Assembly (NCBI RefSeq): GCF_000003815.2
Contig: NC_049986.1
Coordinates: forward strand, 16,545,172 to 16,609,171
From: Branchiostoma floridae
Taxonomy: Eukaryota > Chordata > Leptocardii > Amphioxiformes > Branchiostomatidae
Direction: 5' to 3'
DNA length: 64,000 nt
The position numbers and the translations under genes are program-made. Each line of letters opens with the position of its first letter. Positions within the stretch are counted from its first letter, which is position 1. This document shows positions 15,001 through 28,521 of the stretch, one piece after another. Below the pieces are notes generated by a model. It saw only the letters and a program-made list of their open reading frames with translations, had not been told where the DNA came from and did no database searches.

Positions 15001-16089
15001 TCGTTCGTACCCAACGCCAATGCCTAATTCCAAAGAAAACTATTTTAATAAATTTGAACATTCCTTTGTGAGTTCCACGACCTTGCCAAGTAACTTTGCT
15101 TCATTACTATTCAAATGAAATACTTAGCTGTCTCTACTTTACACGATGCATATATGTTTAACGATGTTCAAATTTATTCAAGTTGCGACAGCAGAGTATA
15201 AAAGCCCCATCATTTACTGTCTATTTAATTGTACTATTTTCTCAATGTTTATGCAAAGTAGGCCTTCATTTGTATGATTGATATCAGTCAATGTTCCTAT
15301 CTTCCTCAGCTAGATATCTTTTATGATTGAGATTGTCCTATCATAGAACGTATTGGTTTTATAATGTCTTGTCGTTCATTATGGAAATAAGATCCTAATT
15401 TGCATAATTAGCAGTTAGCTGTGCCAATCATCACTAAAGCTACCTACATTCCGCTACATACGAAAATCTGCAAACCCTTCCTTCAAACAATTCAATAAAA
15501 ATGCCCCTGCAGTTTTATAAGAAGCTAATATGGGGTTGAAATCTACGTTAGTATCCCCATGCATAAGAACTACCTTCCAACCGAAAATCATGAACATAGC
15601 TTGACCAGAATAGAAGATATAACAACCTGAATTTCCGTCACAGTTCCACTATAGGGACCAAAATATAACCATTCCGGGGTCTTTTTAAGGGCATACACCA
15701 AGTAGAAACGAAGTGTAGATCATCATAATGTGGGTTCTGTCCATAAAACAACACAGAACAGTACGCTTATGACTCCTACTATGGATGCACTCGGATGCTA
15801 CAGCGCATTTGCGTTTTCTTGGATTAAGTGCTTTTCGGACTGCTTAGCCTTATCACCGTCGGCTGTCACTCTTGCTTTTTTTTTATATAATTTCCTTGTT
15901 GATATAGCACTAGTAAGCAGAACACGGGGCGTACCCGTGGGCGTTGGGCCCATGGGTGTTATGGAAAATTTGTGGTTCCATAACAATGCATCATTTGTTG
16001 CAGATATGAGCACATGTGGGTCGTTCCTACATACAAATTTAGTTGCTGTTCCGTTGTCCATAGACATAGTCAAATATACGCGAGAATTT
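3031..16089. other. Noncoding, no supported gene
   Basis: Frames up to 137 codons (3108-3491, 6854-7267) overlap frames on the other strand and match no family I know. Apart from the short repeat at 9746-9838, I see no structured feature, tRNA or transposon coding sequence. Confidence 0.55.
9746..9838. repeat. Short tandem repeat, two copies of ~46 bp
   Basis: The pattern ATTTCT(A/G)CTTGAA followed by GACCGAACAGGA or its close variant GGCCGAATAGGA occurs at about 9747 and 9792. It is imperfect and noncoding. Confidence 0.6.
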
Positions 16090-16185
16090 GTACTTCAAAG
16101 CATCTTCCTTTCCCGGAATATGTACTTCAAAGCATCTACCTTCCCAGAATGATCCAGAATGTATACTTCAAATCATCCTCCTAAC
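16090..16185. repeat. Short tandem repeat, about three copies of ~31-39 bp
   Basis: TACTTCAAAGCATCT and variants recur at about 16091, 16122 and 16163, each followed by a pyrimidine-rich CCTTCCC-like stretch and GAAT.TGTA. It overlaps the end of a 140-codon frame that I regard as chance. Confidence 0.65.
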
Positions 16186-16562
16186 CCTTCAGCTAGTTTT
16201 CATGCTGATGGTGTGATCAGTATAGTCTACCTTCAGGCCAAGATCAGCAAGATACAAGTCATAACATTGGCCTCGCTGTATGGTGTTGTTGTCCGTAATG
16301 CCGATAGTTCCCCTTCTTACCTACCCCTGAATCACAGCAGCGTTTCTAACCCGTCCCACAGGGCGGAGGTATTAAAGGATTTATTTTAGCGTTGCGCAGC
16401 GCGAGCTTTACGACCTTCCTTCTGTCTGGATGAATCATCCGGCGTGATTATTAGCGTGTCACCCCGTCTCTTAATGTAGTCATTTTTGGAAAGTTACAAA
16501 GCAAACATGTAGAAGGTCGTGAATTATTGACGACTCCTTCTGGTGCGCTCCCGCGTCGCATC

Positions 16563-17100
16563 GTGTTATAGTATGTTACTATCAGGCCTGGGCGTGTCAC
16601 TAGGAGTCCGGAAAGACTCATCTCGCTGGGATATTCGGGTGGACTTGGAGCTGTATACCTGCCGGTTCCAACATCTAGCTGTCTGACATGTTATGATATA
16701 GTTTTGTCTATTTACTTTTGTAATCAAAATGTGTTATAGAGCTTGCTGCTATCAGGCCTGGGCGTGTCGCTACAGGCACCAGTCCAGAGTCCAGGAAGAC
16801 TGGCTCGCTGGGATATTCGGGTGGACTTGGAGCTGTATACCTGCCGGTTCCAACATCTAGCTGCCTGACATGTTCTGATATAATTTTTGTCCATTTACTT
16901 TTGTAATTAAAATGTGTTATAGAGCTTGCTGCCATTAGGCCTGGGCGTGTCACTACAGGCACCAGTCCAGAATCCAGGAAGACTCGGTTTGCTGCGATCT
17001 TCGGGTGGACTTGAATTGGAGCTGCTACCTGGCGGTTCCAACATCTAGCTGCCTGACATGTTATGATATAGATTTTGTCTATTTCTTTTGAAATTGAAAC
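16563..17100. repeat. Three-copy tandem array, unit ~168-187 bp
   Basis: Units start at about 16563, 16731 and 16914 with GTGTTATAG. They share AGGCCTGGGCGTGTC, TTCGGGTGGACTTG and CGGTTCCAACATCTAGCTG. Copies 2 and 3 carry an extra CTACAGGCACCAGTCCAGA segment missing from copy 1, which explains the different unit lengths. The 84-codon minus-strand frame over it is a repeat artefact. Confidence 0.9.
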
Positions 17101-17918
17101 GGTAGATGCTGAAATGTGCTCGGATGAAAGCCAATTATTTCCAGCCAGGTATAAAGTATTAACACGTACACCTGACTAGTACCACACTAGGCTTACAAAA
17201 CGACGGCATCTTTCACATACTTGGTAGCAATACATAATTTCGTGTATTTCTAGATTTGTCTATGATACACACTTATAGTTGACATTTTGTTGTCAGTTTC
17301 ATTTTACGTCGCGGTGTGGCCCTTTCTAGGCAATGAGCCAAATAAGAATCCTAGCTATGGAATCTATACCTAAGTTGCGAAACGTGATGTATCAGAACAA
17401 TACCAAGTGACACGCTTAGGTTCACGGACACAAGTCCCTAATACCCAAATGACCCCTTTCCGCTAGGACGGAATTCTCGTCGCGCTCTCTGCTATCAAAA
17501 ATTTTACATATCGCTCAATGAATCTTTTTACACTTTCTGTGTTTTTTTGTCTTCTCAGTCACACGTTTACGTTTTGTATGATATTCTCAGTGTGAAAGTG
17601 AAGGTTACCCATATCCTATTGAGAAAGGGGGCCTTACATCCAGGCAGGAGACCCCGGAGATCAAAGCAGCCATGTAGGAGCACTTGTACTTGACGTGCCA
17701 ATTATTTCTAACGATCGCGTTGATTTCTCCTTAATTACCCCATAGGCATTAGGCTATTTAAAGTCGGCGATTTTACGCTGTGTTGCACAAGGGAAAGATA
17801 ACAAGCTGGAATCGCCGATTGTCAGAATTTAAAAGAAACCATTTTAACCAGCTGTGTACTTTTTGTACAGCAGCAAATATAATAGCTCAACCATCTATAG
17901 AAAGTCCAATATGTTGCT

Positions 17919-17998
17919 TGTACTTGAAACACCCTAGTGGTCTAAACAGACATAAAAATGTACCTGACACATCCTAGTAGTTAAAACAGACGTACAAA
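17919..17998. repeat. Two-copy 40 bp tandem repeat
   Basis: TGTAC(T/C)TGA.ACA.CCTAGT followed by AAACAGAC.TA.AAA is repeated with a 40 bp period (17919 and 17959). Confidence 0.75.
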
Positions 17999-20900
17999 TG
18001 TAACTATCTGTCAATAGTTGCAGTTCATCAAATCATTCAAGTACCGCCGAAACTACAGTGTAAGGTTGGTGAACGCCAACGATATTTTTAATCAGAAACA
18101 CTCCCCAAAGTTAGGCGAACAAAGCTTACGGCAATGTTGAAGATTAAGCTATTCCGTGATGCGATTTTACCCTCATCATTGTCATTGCTTCACGTTAATG
18201 ATATGAGTACTACAAAAGGCTTTTATCCGAAAGGTCCCGGGTTTACTCTCTCTTGCATCATTACAAAACTAAAGGAAAATACCTCTCATGAATATAGTTG
18301 GAAGATGCCGTGGCCTCTGCAGCTTATGGAGACCCCAACTGAACGGCTGACTGCACGTAATGAGATGCTGATGATTTGTGTCAATCACAACAAAAGGTAG
18401 CCCACCTTCTAAGGCTTAGAAGAAGTTTGAATGTATCTTACAGTTTCCATATCAGTGCACATGAGACGGGCATGTTATCAGCCATAAATCTTTGATAGAA
18501 TATGATCCTCATTTCATTCTTTCTGGTTACCGTTGTTTTAAGCCACAGGCAGAACCCTACCCCTCGTATCCCGTCACAGGGAAGACATATGACTAAACAT
18601 TCTTTCTGCCATTTCACATGCTATAAATTGTGGCAGATGTATTGCTGCATTCTTTCCGCTGCATTACCCACTAATTTCAAACGAAAGAGCATTCTGCGAC
18701 GTAAAGAACACCGTAAAGTCATCCATTAGAACACAGAGGAGTCCCTCAGGCTACTAGAAACGATGTTGATAATAATACAAATGTCGCCCTACAAATAGCA
18801 ATGATGGTGAAGATATGTGTAATATATCGAAATGGTTTCATGTTTACTGGTATATAATTTGTACATATGATAAGTAAGCAAGTCATAATAATCAAAGTAG
18901 ACATTATGTTGCATACTCACACGAGGAACACAGAGAATCGAAAGCAAGAGCCGACCACTGGCGCTTGAGGGTTAATCACACAGTCCACAGGAGCGGCCAG
19001 ACCAAGCATAAAACTAGCTTGATGTGAGCAGTCACCTGGGCGAGCATTTGGAAAATTCATTTGCCCGCCCTGCACATAAATGGCTCCATTTGGCGCGCAT
19101 CTTACCCAAAACTACTTCGTTTTACGATCACAAAATAATTTGAGAAGAGGCGAACTGGGGGCAAATTTATTTTCCGTGTTCATCAAGTCTGTAAATGCGC
19201 AATGTGGCGTGATATGAACTAGTCTACCGACAGCTTGGAACTGCCTTTACTTTCCTAGTTGGCATATAATCAGTCTTTCCGAACCTTTGGATCGGCCCTG
19301 CTTACCTTCACCACGGGTTGTGTGCCAAGCCGAGTGAACCGTGGGTTTTTACATGACTGCACGTTGCACTGTTACTCGTAGCACATATGATTGGAAGTCC
19401 TGCTCTGGATACTAAATGGCTAACTGGAAAAACATAATGGACTACTGATCCATTCACAGCAAGTTTGTTTATACTATATGCGTCATAAGTATCAGCTTGT
19501 ACAATATTAACCAGCTTGTTTATGCTGTTTGTTACATTAGATTAGATTAGTTTAGTTGTAGTAGTACATAGTTCAACTCCATTGTATTCACAGATTGCCA
19601 TACATTGTACCTGTTACAGTTGTCGCGCAATAAAGTGCTCCTTCTACTTCTTGTTCTTCTTCTAAGATATTGAACGATCGTAAAATCAAACAAAACAAAA
19701 ACAAATTACAAACAACCGTGGAGAGCAAACATATGGTCAGGGAACACGGTGGCTGTGTTACGTTACGTTTTTCATAATTCTTCGAAGCAATACGCACAGG
19801 TAATATCACTGCTGGCAAATGTACCCCGTGCTGCAGTCGAAGTCGTCCTTGGCCTTAAAGACAACATAGATATACCTTTCTCAGAAATGTACTTACATTA
19901 CATACATGTACTTACTATATGAGATATGTACTTACTTTTCTTGACTGTACTGAGTCATCTCACACATAAGTCATTTGAGATATGTTCTACCTGTTTCCAA
20001 CCGTGATTGTGCGAACAGAATAAATTAAAGTATTTTTTTTCAAAACTTGACGCTCGGTATTTAAAATGTTTTTTTGTTGTTGTATGAAGCAAATGTGGAA
20101 TTATACAAGACACAATCGTTCCAAAAAAGTATCCACACGTTCTAAAGACTTGCAACTTGTTTAGAAATGAAGACCAAAACCTAGCCATGCAGCACAAGAT
20201 AATCAGCAACAAACGGAGACAGTCGCTAGACGGCTTGCACTTGAATCCTTGTTTTATCACTTTGAACACCATGTTGAACTGCATGTTTGCCCAAGGGGCT
20301 TCACCTGCTTAGGTTATCCGCAGTAGATGAAGAAAGTCTATTACGATGTTCATTACCTTGAAATTGTGGAGTGTAGACCGTGACGGCCGTGCACCTTCCT
20401 TCTTTGGAGTCCACATCGATTTTTTTCGGTCTGATTCTCTCAAGTTGGGCAGGATATTCTTCACCAGAGGGCAGGGGAGGGACGGGATAGGTTTCTGTCC
20501 GCTCGTGTTCATCTAAACAGGGTTTACTGATCAATAGCCAAGGAAACAGAGGGTTGGAGGCTGACGAGCACGGTAAATCACGCCTCTAGACTTTCAACGG
20601 TGGTGCTCGAGCGAGTACGGAATGGAGCAGTGGAAAATGATCATGAGAAAAATGGAAATTGCGTGAAAAATTTCAAACAAAAGTTTCCGTAGGAATTTAG
20701 TAAAATCAAGGGAAGTATTTTTATAAAGACACAATGTTCACGTCATTGATATATGGGAACGAAGTAGATACATGGCCGTCGAAAACCTTTATTAGAAACC
20801 CTAAAAAATGAATCAATAGATGGAGGAGAATAAGGTATTAGTCAAAACGTATGCTGTAAGCTATGTCATCGGTTCTGTTAAACCTCAGAGAGTTCTTTCC

Positions 20901-21539
20901 AAGGCCACGGTTGCCTAAAAGACCAGTTTGAAATGGTTGTTTCTTTAGACTTGATGATGTACATTATCGACCTATTGGTCTATGTATGCATAAATGATTG
21001 TAAAACTTTTGTATTTTATTCAGATACATAGTTCTTTATTCCCCTAAACATAGGACTGAACAGTTCTATACAAAAGGCACACCCATCCTAACAAATTTAG
21101 TTCAGTCCTACTCTATACTGCTAATTCTCATTTCCATAGTAGCCGTTAGCTCCACTGCCTTGGTAATCAGTGTCAGATTTGTTTGGCTTATTTTACCACA
21201 GGAAGTATTCTCGTCATGAACAAACAAGACGTAATTTAAAACATCATCGCTCAATCAGTATTACAAGAAAACCAGCTAGATTAAGTGCACGCATCTCTGC
21301 AAATGCCTACTCATGTTTCGTCGAGCAGGAAGAATAAGATGTTGAAAAAAAGACTAAAAATGATACAGAATGAGCGAAATAGTGAAGTGTGAGATGAGAT
21401 GAGTGCAGTTCGTTTGTACATGCCTGCGTGGGTACGAAGACGGTCTGTTCATCCACGTTAAGGTTTGACAATAAGAAGTTCCGGCTGCTATTTCCTTGGA
21501 GACGTGTGAATAGATATCATATCTCACAAACCAAATGTG
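17999..21539. other. Noncoding, no supported gene
   Basis: Short frames only. The stretch 19010-19200 has mixed homopolymer-free sequence that might be a conserved noncoding element, but this cannot be judged without an alignment. TGTACTTAC is repeated three times at 19889-19935. Confidence 0.5.
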
Positions 21540-22460
21540 TTCCCTTTCCATAGCCTTACGTCATAATGCTGGCTGTTTGCCAGGATATGCCTTGGGCTGT
21601 CGCGGCCTCCACTCCACGTGCTCCATCATAGCGCCTTATCATACAGCGGGCCACTAATTTCTGCCCTTTGTCTAATCCCCGCCTCTCGCCTCATCTCCTC
21701 CCGGCGCCGTAACTCAAGGCAGCCCATTTCATACTTGTAAACAGCCCGCCCATTTGGTCAATCCCTCTGCAATCTGGTCTTTTTACGCTCGTCTGGGGAT
21801 CAGGCGGATATGTTCTCCATTTTTCTAACACTCGAAATAAGTCCCGGTGTCCGTATTGGACATCGATCTCCGTCCTTTCCTGAGGGAACCAGAGGTTTAA
21901 TGACTTGCCGTATGCTTGGGCTCATGTCCGTTCCATTGATATTCACTCCCGCTGCTTGGACTACCTCTCCGCCGACTCGCATCGTCATTCCGATAAGAGG
22001 AAGAGATGTTTAGCTTCGGTTCTGCTCTGCCGCCTCCTTGATCTTTGCTGGCCCCAATACTTCAGCTCAGTGAGTGCGGGCTCTGTTGCTGCTTCTGTAG
22101 CTCCGCTAAGAGTCTTACCTGAAGATCATTCGCACGTGGGTGGAGAAGATACAACATTTCTCCCGCTCGACAAAGCTGAAGAGTTCAGCCACCTTCCGTG
22201 AGATTTTATCTCCTGTGAAGGTGACCGAGCTTTCCGCACAAGAAGATTACGGTTATGTGGAGTGGAGACTGACAAATCTTATCTGCAAAGTACATATGTT
22301 CCTGCAGTCTCTGAGCCGAGGATCAGGGCCAGGAATAGCATTTCAGTCTCTGGAGAAGATAAACCGCCGAGTGAGTCCCGAGTCAGTAACTTCAGAGAGG
22401 AAGACTGTCTGTTCCTGAGAGACAATCCGTGCTCACTCATGAATGCCTGCTACTCTGGAT
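21540..22460. other. GC-richer segment without a recognisable gene
   Basis: This segment is more GC-rich than its surroundings and carries several mutually overlapping + strand frames (21810-22013, 21905-22201, 22140-22418). None has a domain I know, and their overlap in different frames argues against coding. It could be a regulatory element, an old repeat or a 5' leader exon. Confidence 0.3.
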
Positions 22461-25400
22461 AAACTTCGCTGCGGTATGTTACTTGTTCACAGTGTTGTGT
22501 TGATAGCAATATTGCGAGGGATCAAGAAGGGGCGGAGACTCTAAGTTCTCTGCAGGATGTTGCTATAGTGCTATCAAGCTAGACGGGTGTTTTGTAATAA
22601 TTGTTCAACTGTGTGGCTTCAACAAAATCGATGATTGTAGGCGACTATTTAATTGGCTTTAGGGGCGTCATGTCACTTTTAAATTTTCAATTGGTTAGTC
22701 AAGAGTATTAAATTAACCGTATTTGTTTTTTTTTCTGGAAGGAGCGAGTACTACTAGCATACATGTACTATTGGTTATCGGTTAAACAAATGCCCTTTTC
22801 TTAAAAGCTTCCTTTTCTTCACAGCTTCGTTCTTTTGCGATGGCGCCGATGCAGGTTTGTTGGTGTATGTTTGGGATACGATCAGTAGATACGAAGTCAT
22901 GGAAGAAACTTTTAGGCGTAGTGTGGATAAATTGTTTCATTCCCAGCAAAACTATCAATGACTTTATGATACATAATCACCAAGTCTTAATTTGACTACA
23001 TGGGACTTTTACATGGGAGTTTGCTAGAAATCTGCATAACGCATGACATATTGAGAACTGTACGAGACAACCTGTCGCGGTTTGGCTTTGATAGATTTGG
23101 TGCATTCCTTTGCCCTTTCTGGTGTATCCAACAGATACAATCCTTACACTTATGTTCCACGTTTTTTTAAAACCACTTTTTGGTTAAGCCCCTGCGATAC
23201 TCAGCGACTGCAGAAGTTGTTTAGATCTAGCTAACAGCCGCCACTGGCTACCTCCGTATAACGCCAACTTGACACCGTTTACGGGTAGCAATACTATTGG
23301 CTTCATCTACCATGACTTTGAATTCCACGTTTACTAAACATACCAACTCCGACGTGTCAGGACAATACCGATGATGATGTTATAAAACGAAGAAACCTTG
23401 TTGAGCATCCGCTGACATCTTTCCGCGGCAATCCACGTATCGATTGATGAGACCCTGAAGTGGAAGAGTCGCTCAACTCCTGTTTTGTGGTAGATTAGCC
23501 AGCCTGTTAGAATTGTAATTGCTTTATTCAAAGATGGCGTCAGCGGAATAAGGGAGTTGTAAGGTCGGGCACGCCTGTGACCGGGGCCCGGTGTGAATAG
23601 ACCGTAAGGGTCTCGAGTCGCCAGGTAGAATGCCAGCGGATTCTTGAATGATTAAATGGGTAGAAGAACTTGTTGACATGTAATGAGGATCTGTCTAGAC
23701 AACAACGACAGAAATTAACCTCGATAACACGATGCACATGACTCAGACCGAGGGTATTGCAGACACTACACCTCTCTGTAGACAATGCGCTCTTGATAAT
23801 GTGATGTATTAAAGGCACATATCTTTGTTGAAGCTACCTTGTTACTTTTTCGAAAAGCTGCCTCCAGATTGCAGGCGTGCCCTTCTTCCATATTTCACGT
23901 TTGACATTTGAGTTTTGTACTTTCCCACAGGCTGTTGCCCCTATCAGTTCGGAGAACGGCTGCCAAAGCGCATGTATAATTTGGCTCTTCGCAGTCAAAT
24001 TCTTCGGCTGCGGAGACTTGAAATAATGCCCATGTCACAAGGCCAGGTCTACTTCATGTCAAGATAGACAATGACAAACGTGGTCGTTCAAGATGAACGA
24101 CCCATTTCCGAGTCTTTATCCCCGCCCGGAGCCATTTTGTGCATTTGGAAGTATGTATATCGGAGATGGAAGCGATGAACGAGGACTGCTTCCGTTTTGT
24201 ATGCGTAAGAGGATGTTAGATCACCCTAGATAGTGGTCCTGGAAGGGCGATAACGGCCTTCAGCAGAATACGCGCAATTCGTAAGTCCTCCTTCAATGCC
24301 TTTCTACACCGTCATTTGTCGTCTTCTGTAGGCCCGCAGTGTAGGAAGGATATTCCCACACAAGGATGAAGACTATTTCCTACTTTATTGGGACCTTGAG
24401 TTATTGTGTAGTAGAATATCAACCGTTTCCATGATTGTACTCTTCAGTCAACTCTGTCAATATAGAGGCTTACTGTTCCATTTTAAAGTTACATAATATT
24501 TCTTGAGTCTTAAAGGCCACGATCACTAAATGAAGAAATTCTAAAGAGCCGTTACAGTCTTTGGAACTAAAACAGGTTGTTCCGGAAGTACCCTCTGTGA
24601 AAATACGACTGGATGATATATCAAATCATTCATGTTGCAAGCCCAATAGATCTGGTGATAAATTGCCTTCTGTTACAAACTTTGTTCGCCAAGCCCGCTC
24701 AAGTTAGCCTTCAATGTGAGACACAACAGACTGCACATTCAATAACTCGTATATGGTTCGACCTGTAGATACAGTACGCTCATTTCTGGTTGGCGAGAGC
24801 AAGAAACCAACTCTCTACCACCATATATTCGTGGTAGTCTTATCTTTCCACCAGGACCTCTATTTGTCACTTAGGGTGAGGTTTGGAATATAAGCATTTC
24901 TTTTTCATTTTTCGTATTAATTCTTGTTACAATTAACAATTAGTTAGACTACTGTCCATGGACTCATCAAGCCAAGGGCCGACAACAAAGCTGGGAAAAT
25001 GAGACGTCTTCATCCCACTTGGGCTCAATAACATAAAGCCAAGTAAAGGAAAAGAACGAGACGGGTTTGCTGAATTGACAGGACAGCAGAGATGACAGGC
25101 AATCACGCGTTATATTGAGCGAAATAAACGTAAGACGGGGATATACTGAGAGGTATTTAGAAACGTCAGATAAGCCACGGTGTATTTCATTGGGCGGCAA
25201 GCAATTGTACCGTTCAATGACGCATGAACACACACGTGATGTGACACAATGACCAGTGACGAGTGTAATTAAGTTACCGTATAGGTATTATAAACAAAAA
25301 AAATAGTCACAGAGATGATAAAGTCTTTTTCATGCAAATTCGTGTATTAGTGAAGATTGTGGAATTTAATACAGGTTTGACTAAACGCGAATTCTTTTAG

Positions 25401-27870
25401 ACTTTTTAAAAGTAGATAATCGTCATATAATATATATATATATATATGGGTTAAGGAGAATGCTAGATAGTTGGTCCGTTTGATGAATACAGCGTAAAGT
25501 CTTCTCCCAAGTATGAATCATAGTGCAAAGAGACAGTCACATGAGTAGATCTTTATCAAACCCGGCGGGTACAGATGCTATCTTAAGCTCTCACCAAGAC
25601 CCTCTGTACATGTACCAAGTGGGGCATATTGCTACTACCTTGGGTTGCCCATTACTTTATTGACTGCTGCTGCCAATGCAAGTCGTCGTATTTCTAAACA
25701 TTGAGGCGATTTCAGGGAGGTTGGTCGGGAACTTTGAACCATAAACGGGGACATCTAGTATTGCCATCACGGGGCTCTTCTTTTCCACTCGGCCTATCCT
25801 TAAACAGTAAGCGAAGTTCTGCTGTGGTGATGTGGCTGAGTCCAACGTCCCTTTTCAAGTTGTTATTGAAGTTTGTGGGTTTTCTGCCCCTATTGTCTAC
25901 TTCCCTCTTTTGAATCCCTGAAGATAAGCTAGCTGGCTTTTAGCTCGGTATGTCGGATCCGGACGCAGTGTCCAGCCAGCGTCACTCTCCGTTGTCTTAT
26001 CTTCTCAGAGAGTCTCGGTTCCTCCCAGGAGGCATTTAGCACTCTCCCGAGCATCCAGCTAACTTCTTGTCTGCCACCTAATGTTCTGTAAATATTCTTG
26101 CGTGAAGCGCCCTCCGTGAAGCGACCGTTTCCGACATGGATTATAAACAGTCTGAGTTGTACTTTTTAAGAACTTTTTTTAAAGGGTTGATTTTGGACTT
26201 TGGTGAAATTAGCGAAATTTACTTTTACACATTTTTGCGTGTAACATAAAAAGAAAGCTGAACCGCTGTATGTATATGTTACTATTTACAAAATGCTTAA
26301 AATGTATCAATTCATTGCTCTTTGCCGATAATCGTGCGCGGAATGTAGTTGTCCCATGGTCACCAGCTACCTTGCATACCTGAAATCGTTGGTTGGTTGA
26401 CCATTTTGTGTGTTACAGACTGTGATGCCATTCAAGATTTGTAGGCACCGCCAGCTATAAAGCTATTTTCAGTTTGGAGAAGAATAAGCATAACGATAAA
26501 ACTGCGGTATACCTAAATGCTCCTCAAGATCTATTGACAGTTGTCCATTTTGACTTTGAACATAAAGCTGTAACAGTTATAAGTTGACCAGGTCGAATTA
26601 GAGCCGTGCACCGATGACCGTGGAATAACAAGGGCTACAAGAGCGCCCCAATTTCAGCATGGTAAACCATATAATAGACCTTAATTGGTTAGTAGGGATC
26701 TGGGGAGGGTCAAGGCGCCACTCAATCCCTTCATCACTTCATGCCTAGATCATTTCATTCTGTAGGCATGTTTGTGTATATACAGTTGTTTGCTCCCAGT
26801 TCTATGAACGCTCGTGCTGTTTTTGATTGTTGTGCATTGTTAGTATAATGGTTCTTCGAATATTCAGCCTCAACTATAGAATCACAGCTATACTTTACCT
26901 CTGACAGTATGTCGATATAATCATCTTGAACTAGTTCAACGTCCTCATTCCATCCCCTTTATCTAATATCAGTGATCAATGAAAAAATTGCTTGGACCAA
27001 TTTTCTAAATAGCCTTTGTTAGCATTGGCTCCATCAGAACACGTCATTTTCAGGGTAAAGCAGTACAATTGGGCATAAGAGGATTGCCCAGTGACATCGG
27101 GGTCAGGCTATAGTTTGGAGCTAAGCAAATAGCCTATTGCACTGGTAGAAAACGCCCATAATTTGTCCCACTCCATTTATTCTTACTACACGCAATGTGC
27201 CAGATGCCATTCCTAATAAGCCTATTTGGCTGAAAACGAGCGATCATTACACCTCGTGCAGCACCAACTGCTTTCCGGTAGGGGGCGATGTTGCACAAAC
27301 TATTGGCTAACATTAGGCACATCCATTTTTCAATCAGTGACTCATGGAAATTAATATCCTGCAAAGTTGCTTGATTGACTTATGCTATAATCATGACTTC
27401 TTCTGGGAAGAGAAGTTCTCTGGGTAATATAAAATCGATGGCGAGGAAAATCCGGGGGGAAAACAACCACTAGAGCGCGGCGGGAGGGTGTCACGTATAC
27501 TGCCTGCCGACGTTAGCTACGTCTGGAGGAATGCCAATAGAAATATTTCCTGGACAGGAAGGCCAGGTATGTTGCATGCCACCGATCTGTGTTATCGTTT
27601 AGTTGTGTAACTGATCCTGCTGGACTAGACAGTGAGAAGACGTTTGTCGTATGGGTTGCTCGGAATCTAAGATGGCTTTGCTATTGGGCTGGTGTGCATA
27701 ATTCATGATAACACGCCTTGTCTAGTCTTCGTTGTGTCAACCGAACTCAGCTGTGTGTATGAACTACATGTAGTACACACCAGTTCATCAATATGTTGTA
27801 GATAGTCACGATGATGAGACACAACTTCATTTTCAGTAGGTATCATTAGCATGGGGTTTGAAGAGGCTGA
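22461..27870. other. Noncoding, no supported gene
   Basis: Short unassigned frames and the TA microsatellite; nothing else seen. Confidence 0.55.
25426..25447. repeat. TA microsatellite
   Basis: A simple (TA)n run of about 11 units in AT-rich noncoding sequence. Confidence 0.9.
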
Positions 27871-28521
27871 TTAGATCATGTCGGTGTAACATAAATCTAA
27901 TTTCTTGCAAACAGCTTTTTTTTCTCCAAGGCAAGGTCGACGTCTACTCTGCATAGCAGTCATTACCCCTGAAATATTAATAAGGGTAATCAGTCTCACT
28001 TTATACCCAACGGTGACAGGTTGGTACAAAAATTCTATTTTCGACCTGGTAATGTATTTAAATGAACAGACACTGTGATCACTAAAAATGCGGCCTCCAC
28101 GACAAACTCTGTAAAGTATTTTGATTGTAGTATCAGCTGCCGTCTCGATCCCGGTCCCCCCATGGACGAATCTTAATATGATATCATGATCAGACGACAC
28201 AGATAGCAGAGAAGGATGGAGCTCCATTTGGTCTCGTGTCACTCTAATGTAAATAAACTGCCATCTAGCATTCTCCAGATGTGGCTCACCTCCATTTTTC
28301 ACGGCAGCGGATTCGTTCCCTGGTCGGTAAATGTCACGAAGTGCGTTCCCAATATTCCATAAACGTCGCGACGCATGACCGCACCCTGTGCTTTTCCCGT
28401 TTTGTGGAGTTTCTCTTTGCCCTGCGTTTCTCCCGCTAGAATTGCAAGGCAGGTAAAAGTCAAAGGGCCCGCCCTCGACTCTGAGAAAATTCCCCGTCTT
28501 CTTCAGTGTTAAACTATTCAA
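27871..28521 (-). other. Unassigned 216-codon open frame; possible exon
   Basis: This is the longest open frame in the window outside the netrin-G-like gene. The frame begins with a non-ATG codon; the first in-frame ATG comes only about 100 codons in. I recognise no domain. It has scattered cysteines, potential N-glycosylation sequons and no hydrophobic signal. Part of it, 28290-28480, is bounded on the minus strand by a good acceptor (TTTTCTCAG) and a good donor (GGAG|gtgagc), so a 191 nt exon is conceivable. A frame of this length is not very improbable by chance in 64 kb, so I rate it likely noncoding. Confidence 0.25.

Noticed and set aside
15730-16152. 140-codon + strand frame
   Set aside because: Overlapped by a 91-codon antisense frame and ending in a short tandem repeat; no family recognised.
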